From assembly GCF_016587355.1 (NCBI RefSeq), contig NZ_BNJF01000001.1, forward strand, positions 3,625,721 to 3,689,720: 64,000 nucleotides of DNA, in the 5' to 3' direction. Both the position numbers and the translations under genes were made by a program. This DNA is from Ktedonospora formicarum (lineage in GTDB: Bacteria > Chloroflexota > Ktedonobacteria > Ktedonobacterales > Ktedonobacteraceae). Each line of letters starts with the position of its first letter. The first letter of the stretch is position 1. The notes below the pieces were generated by a model. It was not told where the DNA came from. It was given only the letters and a program-made list of their open reading frames with translations, and made no database searches. This document shows positions 60,506 to 64,000 of this stretch, piece after piece.

Positions 60506-61147
60506 CTATTGACGGTAGAGTTGCTGTATTTGAGCAGGTGCAGCGATTTTCTCGGCACTCGCAGAGAAGACGCCATCGCACCGATGGCAGTAGCAGAATT
60601 GCTCCCATTGGCGCACCAGATATTGCCAGCGCTCCCTCTCCTGCCGTTGTAGCTCATGGCGGCGCTTGTTCGCTTGACGGAAAAACACGTTGTGAGTCAG
60701 GAACGCGAGGAGCAGAGGGGGGCCGATGAGGATGCCGCCAAAGATGAAAGGGAGCAGGAGGCAAGCAACAAGAGGTGAGAAGGCGACGAATGCATCGAGG
60801 GCGTGAGGAAAAAACCTCTCAAGAAAAGATATAAGGCCAAAAGAAAAGACGAAGGCGAAGAGAGGGCAGAGCCAAAAAATGATTTTCTCACCAATAGGAA
60901 GAGGAATCCTTTTGCACTGAGGAGGCGAGAGCAAGGCCCCGAGTCTCGTCTGGTGGGTGACTGGAACGGTAGTCGTCTGGGGGACAGAGTTGTAGGTAGG
61001 ATTTCCCGCGGAATCATAGGTGACAGTAACAGAGGTGGTGACCTGGGTTTCCATCCTCGTGACGGAACTATTGCGATGAATAGCCGTGACTTTCTGAACC
61101 TGGTCATTGCGCTTACAGGCAGGGCAGTTGCCAGGGGGGAGGATCAT
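60506..61147 (-). CDS. Two-pass membrane protein with terminal zinc knuckles
   Basis: A 213-aa protein of unknown function. The N-terminus has CPACKRN, the C-terminus has CYCHRCDG, and two hydrophobic regions lie between (IIFWLCPLFAFVFSFGLI and the ACLLLPFIFGGILIGPPLL block). Ser/Thr-rich residues 23-65 form an extended linker. AAGGA is 7 nt before the ATG. Inverted repeats surround the gene, an arrangement of a mobile cassette or of a recent insertion. Confidence 0.65.
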   Translation of the reverse strand: MILPPGNCPACKRNDQVQKVTAIHRNSSVTRMETQVTTSVTVTYDSAGNPTYNSVPQTTTVPVTHQTRLGALLSPPQCKRIPLPIGEKIIFWLCPLFAFVFSFGLISFLERFFPHALDAFVAFSPLVACLLLPFIFGGILIGPPLLLAFLTHNVFFRQANKRRHELQRQERERWQYLVRQWEQFCYCHRCDGVFSASAEKIAAPAQIQQLYRQ

Positions 61148-61296
61148 TCTTTTTTCCTTTCATCAGAAGAGGAGCGTCTCCATCGTTTTCTCGCTCCATC
61201 GCGACAACGCAACGTTCCCATTCAATATAAAAGTATATTTATCTCTTTTTCTATGAAAAACTTCACACTTGTCGACGTCTCGCTGTTCTTCTGTAT

Positions 61297-61398
61297 CTTT
61301 TCTAGTGAGACAGGCTTTCTTCCCTTGTGCAGAAGGCAGGACCTTCCATCCCATTCTTGATATGCAAATGCGGCTTGTGGCCTGAATCCCTGATTATA
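61297..61398. repeat. Right arm of the 100-bp inverted repeat pair
   Basis: Reverse complement of 60334-60436. The shared core includes CTGCACAAGGGAA and CATTTGCATAT. It lies in the 5' region of the zinc-knuckle gene. Confidence 0.75.
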
Positions 61399-61460
61399 GA
61401 TTGAGAAGGCAGATGAAGCGTGGCAAATGGTGATGGATGATGTCATCACCGTAACTATTG

Positions 61461-62303
61461 TCACAATGATTGGTGATTCCTCTCCGAAGGCCCTATCACA
61501 GGGGTCGTGTTACGCAACAGAAAGGATAGGTTGAGCGCCACAAGCCAGACCAGGATAGTTGTAACGACCCAGAATTGTAGACCAACCTGCGCTAACTGAA
61601 GAATGCGGGGAAGTACATCAGTAGCCGCGTGTAGCATAACTGCTGTCCACAGGCTGCCCGTAGTTCTATTGAAGAGATGGGTGTAAATGAGTGAAAGGCC
61701 AACAGTAAGCACAAGAAAGAGTGGGTAAGGCATCGTCGCTACCTCTGGATTGATGTAGAGAGGAAGGTGCCAGAGCCCCCAGGTGAGACCAAGCACCAGG
61801 CCTACTGTTACTGGCCCAGGCAGCACTGACTGCAACAAGGGGAGGGCAAACCCACGCCAACCGATCTCCTCACCCGAGTTGATAACCATGAGGTAGACAT
61901 ACGCCACCAGGATAAAGAGCGGCGAATTCGCAAAAAACAGGTTCGAGAAGGAGCCGTGGGTGCTCAATAGAGTGACGACGAGTGCAATCATGTAGATGAT
62001 AGGCATCAGCAACAATGCCAAAAGATACCAGCCAATGGAAAAACGCCAGATCGTATAGCGTTTGAAAAGCGCGACAACGCCTGCCTTTCCTCGTACCCAC
62101 CATAACACAATGACTGCCGACATGGCTGGTGCAAAGAGTCCCAGGATTGAGAGGGGCTGGGGAGCCATGGGATTCAACGTAGCTGGTAGCCAGGCTAGCC
62201 AGGCAATCACGAAACTAAGCACGAAGAAGATGATCAACTGGACGTGTACAGGGATTTTGGCTTTGGGAGAGACAGCCTTCTCTGATATTTCAGAATGTAC
62301 CAT
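61461..62303 (-). CDS. CPBP-family intramembrane metalloprotease
   Basis: A 280-aa membrane protease of the CAAX protease/Abi family with about eight transmembrane helices. The EEXXXR motif is NSGEEIGWRGF (Glu145 and Glu146), with His residues in WHLPLY and MLHAATD completing the metal site. Members process prenylated or signal peptides, or provide bacteriocin immunity; the substrate is unknown. It starts 26 bp after a small membrane-protein gene on the same strand. Confidence 0.88.
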   Translation of the reverse strand: MVHSEISEKAVSPKAKIPVHVQLIIFFVLSFVIAWLAWLPATLNPMAPQPLSILGLFAPAMSAVIVLWWVRGKAGVVALFKRYTIWRFSIGWYLLALLLMPIIYMIALVVTLLSTHGSFSNLFFANSPLFILVAYVYLMVINSGEEIGWRGFALPLLQSVLPGPVTVGLVLGLTWGLWHLPLYINPEVATMPYPLFLVLTVGLSLIYTHLFNRTTGSLWTAVMLHAATDVLPRILQLAQVGLQFWVVTTILVWLVALNLSFLLRNTTPVIGPSERNHQSL

Positions 62304-62329
62304 AAAAAAAACCTTTCATACTGCAATAT

Positions 62330-62521
62330 TTATTTGCTGTGGCGAATGGGCGAATATCCAGGCCTGAGCAACCCGTTCACGACAAATTTGATAACGAAGA
62401 TAAGCGGCGTAGCGAGAGATATCAGCGCGAAGTATACCGAGAGAATTTTTTGCCGTCCCCATGCGGGCTGCGTGAATGATTGCTCTTTAGATGGGAGAAC
62501 CCCTTCAGAAACGTGAGACAT
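62330..62521 (-). CDS. Small membrane protein upstream of CPBP protease
   Basis: A 63-aa protein with one hydrophobic segment (VYFALISLATPLIFVIKFVV). AAGGA 7 nt before the ATG supports translation. The 26-bp spacing suggests an operon with the CPBP protease, for which it might be a partner or substrate. No family known; a fragment of a larger gene cannot be excluded. Confidence 0.5.
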   Translation of the reverse strand: MSHVSEGVLPSKEQSFTQPAWGRQKILSVYFALISLATPLIFVIKFVVNGLLRPGYSPIRHSK

Positions 62522-62866
62522 TACGTATTCCTTCCCTCATGTTTGTCGAGTGCTGCGTGTCGTTTTATTTCTATCCATAAATATAGATTGCTTCTGTCGT
62601 GCCATTATCACTAAATTGTCGTGATTCTGTCACAAAGTGTAAATGCCACAAATCTCATGATAGAATATGCACAATTGTGCTAGTAATGAGCGAGCTCATT
62701 ACGGACATTGAAGGTGTATAGCGAGCGCAATAGCATTGGCTCCATGCCGTCCTCTCCTGTTTTCCTGATCGAGCAGCGTGTTTTTGCTCCTACTTATCTT
62801 CCCAGATGAAATGCTTGCGATCCATGTTCTTGTCGAACTGAGGCTGCTTCCGAAGCGGGATGAAAC
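62522..62866. other. Non-coding island segment
   Basis: 345 bp with no recognisable gene. It probably carries the promoter of the small membrane protein and CPBP genes. Confidence 0.4.
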
Positions 62867-63031
62867 TCAATTTGGCTTTCGAGGTCCTGGCGCATAAATA
62901 GATGTGCTTGTTCTCTTCTGAGCAGCATTGATCACACGTCGAACCGTCTCATGCGAAACCCCATAATCACTAGCAACCGTGTGCAGTGGTTCTTGGTTCT
63001 CAACAACACGATGTATCACGTTCGACCATTC
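62867..63031 (-). pseudogene. HTH recombinase-like fragment, copy B
   Basis: Reads EWSNVIHRVVENQEPLHTVA, then SDYGVSHETVRRVINAAQKR, then a short tail ending in TGA at 62867. It is an HTH unit with no start codon or catalytic domain, so a fragment. Its partner copy A carries two stop codons in the same place. Confidence 0.65.
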
Positions 63032-63034
63032 GGA

Positions 63035-63241
63035 ACCAGGGATTTTCCATGATGGCGCGTCCGGTGCTGGGTGTTGGTGCGATACAGGAATGTCTACTAG
63101 AGTATCAAAGGTTTATTCAAATGGGGAGATGGATTGGGCATAATCAGCACTCGATTTCGGGGGAGAGATCAGAATATCATTGCGACCAGCAAACAACCTC
63201 CCAATGGGAATCAAAGCCAGGTGCGACCGGTGGTTCGTCGC
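63035..63241. repeat. Terminal repeat B of the island, joining DR2
   Basis: Aligned with 59606-59812. Its end runs GACCGGTGGTTCG and abuts the tRNA-end repeat CCCGTCGGTTCCG. This is the presumed right junction of the island. Confidence 0.7.
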
Positions 63242-63467
63242 CCGTCGGTTCCGTCGGTTCCGCGATCAGACCCGCAATGGCGATGCTATTGCGGGTCTGT
63301 TTCTGCTCTTCCCATCTAGAATCTGCCACGATCAAGTGCCCTCCTCTCCAGAGGAACCTGCTCCAGGCTACCATGGTTCAGGAGAGATAACCTGATCTTC
63401 GTCATCATCCTTGAAGCGCTAAGCTCTTCTTCCTGCTCTGATGCTCCTTCAAAACGAGTCAATTCCA
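63241..63467. repeat. Direct repeat DR2: displaced tRNA-Asp 3' end
   Basis: 227 bp matching 56221-56447. It keeps the last 13 nt of the tRNA, the tandem tRNA end and a perfect tRNA-type terminator (63268-63298). No tRNA 5' part precedes it, so it cannot fold as a tRNA. Confidence 0.9.
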
Positions 63468-63504
63468 TGTGGTAATCTTATGAGAGAGCAGGAGAGAAAA
63501 GTGC

Positions 63505-63924
63505 ATGACAAAGAAACAATCACCATGGATGTTCGGTACATTTCGTTCAAAGCCAACCCGAGGTGGAGTACCAGAAGCCGTCAAAGCGGAAGTTAACACA
63601 AAGGCGAATGATCTCATCGAGACGGTTTTGAAGCCACAGCATATCCAGCTGCCACCCGATACTCCACAGTTCAATTATATCGCTGATCTGTATGGAAAGT
63701 GGCATCAGCGCTATTTCTATCTCTGTGCAACCTATCGCGTTCCAGATCCAGATGCCCGGGTAGCGAGTTTTGAGGTAAAATGCGCGCGTATGGAGTACTC
63801 GCGCGACAATCGCTTTCACCTCTCGTTTCCACGCCATACTGGGCAATGGGTAGAGTTGTATATGGACCTGCCATTAGATGAGTGCCTGGTATCTATCAGG
63901 GACGAGCCATTCTTTTTCCCGTAG
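63505..63924 (+). CDS. Hypothetical protein, possibly DUF3024-like
   Basis: A 139-aa soluble protein with AGGAGAG before the ATG. Notable segments are FNYIADLYGKWHQRYFYLC, FEVKCARMEYSRDN and FHLSFPRHTGQWVELY, the last resembling DUF3024-type proteins. Function unknown. It lies just outside DR2, so it is probably ancestral chromosome rather than island. Confidence 0.6.
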   Translation: MTKKQSPWMFGTFRSKPTRGGVPEAVKAEVNTKANDLIETVLKPQHIQLPPDTPQFNYIADLYGKWHQRYFYLCATYRVPDPDARVASFEVKCARMEYSRDNRFHLSFPRHTGQWVELYMDLPLDECLVSIRDEPFFFP

Positions 63925-64000
63925 TCGCGTAGCAACAGGCGAACCATGACAACGCCAGTAACATGATGGCATCTCATTCATCGCCTTCGATGTTTCTTTT

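Larger units (their letters stand above)
56221..63467. mobile_element. tRNA-Asp-linked accretion island (about 7 kb)
   Basis: The segment starts at a tRNA 3' end and is bounded by two 227-bp copies of it. Content differs from the surroundings: broken response-regulator, recombinase-like and IS630 fragments, an inverted-repeat-bounded gene and a conflict-type caspase module. No intact integrase is present, so the island is probably immobile now. Two related terminal segments (59470-59812 and 62867-63241) suggest that it grew by two successive insertions. Confidence 0.65.

Noticed and set aside
63160..63260. Second tRNA gene at DR2
   Set aside because: Only the 3' end of tRNA-Asp is present; no acceptor, D or anticodon arm can be built upstream.
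1..64000. CRISPR array
   Set aside because: No run of regularly spaced repeats was found; the repeats present are long, paired and linked to the island.

Overview
The window looks like a chromosomal segment of a Ktedonobacteria-type Chloroflexota bacterium. This is inferred from gene families alone. They include a LuxR/NB-ARC regulator with an unusual N-terminal DNA-binding-like domain, a ktedonobacterial sigma-like protein, a tricorn protease, a Thermus-like isocitrate dehydrogenase, a decaprenyl-phosphate-type pathway and many bacterial multidomain signalling proteins.

Layout. (1) 1-2875: a tricorn protease cut off at its 5' end. (2) 3693-20790: a compact hybrid PKS/NRPS cluster. Its order is FAAL-ACP-KS-AT-DH(N half), then luciferase-like monooxygenase-DH(C half)-KR-ACP, then C-A(Ser)-PCP-KASIII-KASIII-like, a type II thioesterase and an unrecognised 517-aa protein. 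The predicted chemistry is: an activated fatty acid, one malonyl extension, reduction and dehydration, an FMN-dependent oxidation, amide bond formation to serine, and an unusual KASIII-type terminal step. (3) 20809-28971: a kinase, a methyltransferase, a sugar ABC importer without its ATPase, a lipoprotein and icd. (4) 29237-39078: a large LuxR regulator, a peroxiredoxin-like/sigma-like pair, an aminotransferase, a folE/ribD-C operon, a gene-poor stretch and a small HTH protein. (5) 39324-55757: htpG, a hybrid response regulator/kinase, DUF485-ActP acetate permease, xylose isomerase, GT2, Mrp, a Crp/Fnr regulator, an operon for polyprenyl-phosphate-linked sugars (UbiA type, LPG-synthase-TM type, DPM1), a NYN nuclease and a zinc-ribbon membrane protein. 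(6) 56160-63467: tRNA-Asp followed by an accretion island. A 227-bp direct repeat of the tRNA 3' end and its downstream DNA, 7,020 bp apart, brackets the island. It holds an EACC1-caspase-transmembrane module (probable biological-conflict system), decayed recombinase-like and IS630 remnants, an inverted-repeat-bounded gene and a CPBP protease.

Four otherwise well-conserved genes (tricorn, second PKS, NRPS, mrp) each carry one single-base deletion, and every deletion lies in a run of G or C. The reading frames resume perfectly after each one. Sequencing or assembly error is therefore more likely than decay, and each is annotated here as one full-length gene.
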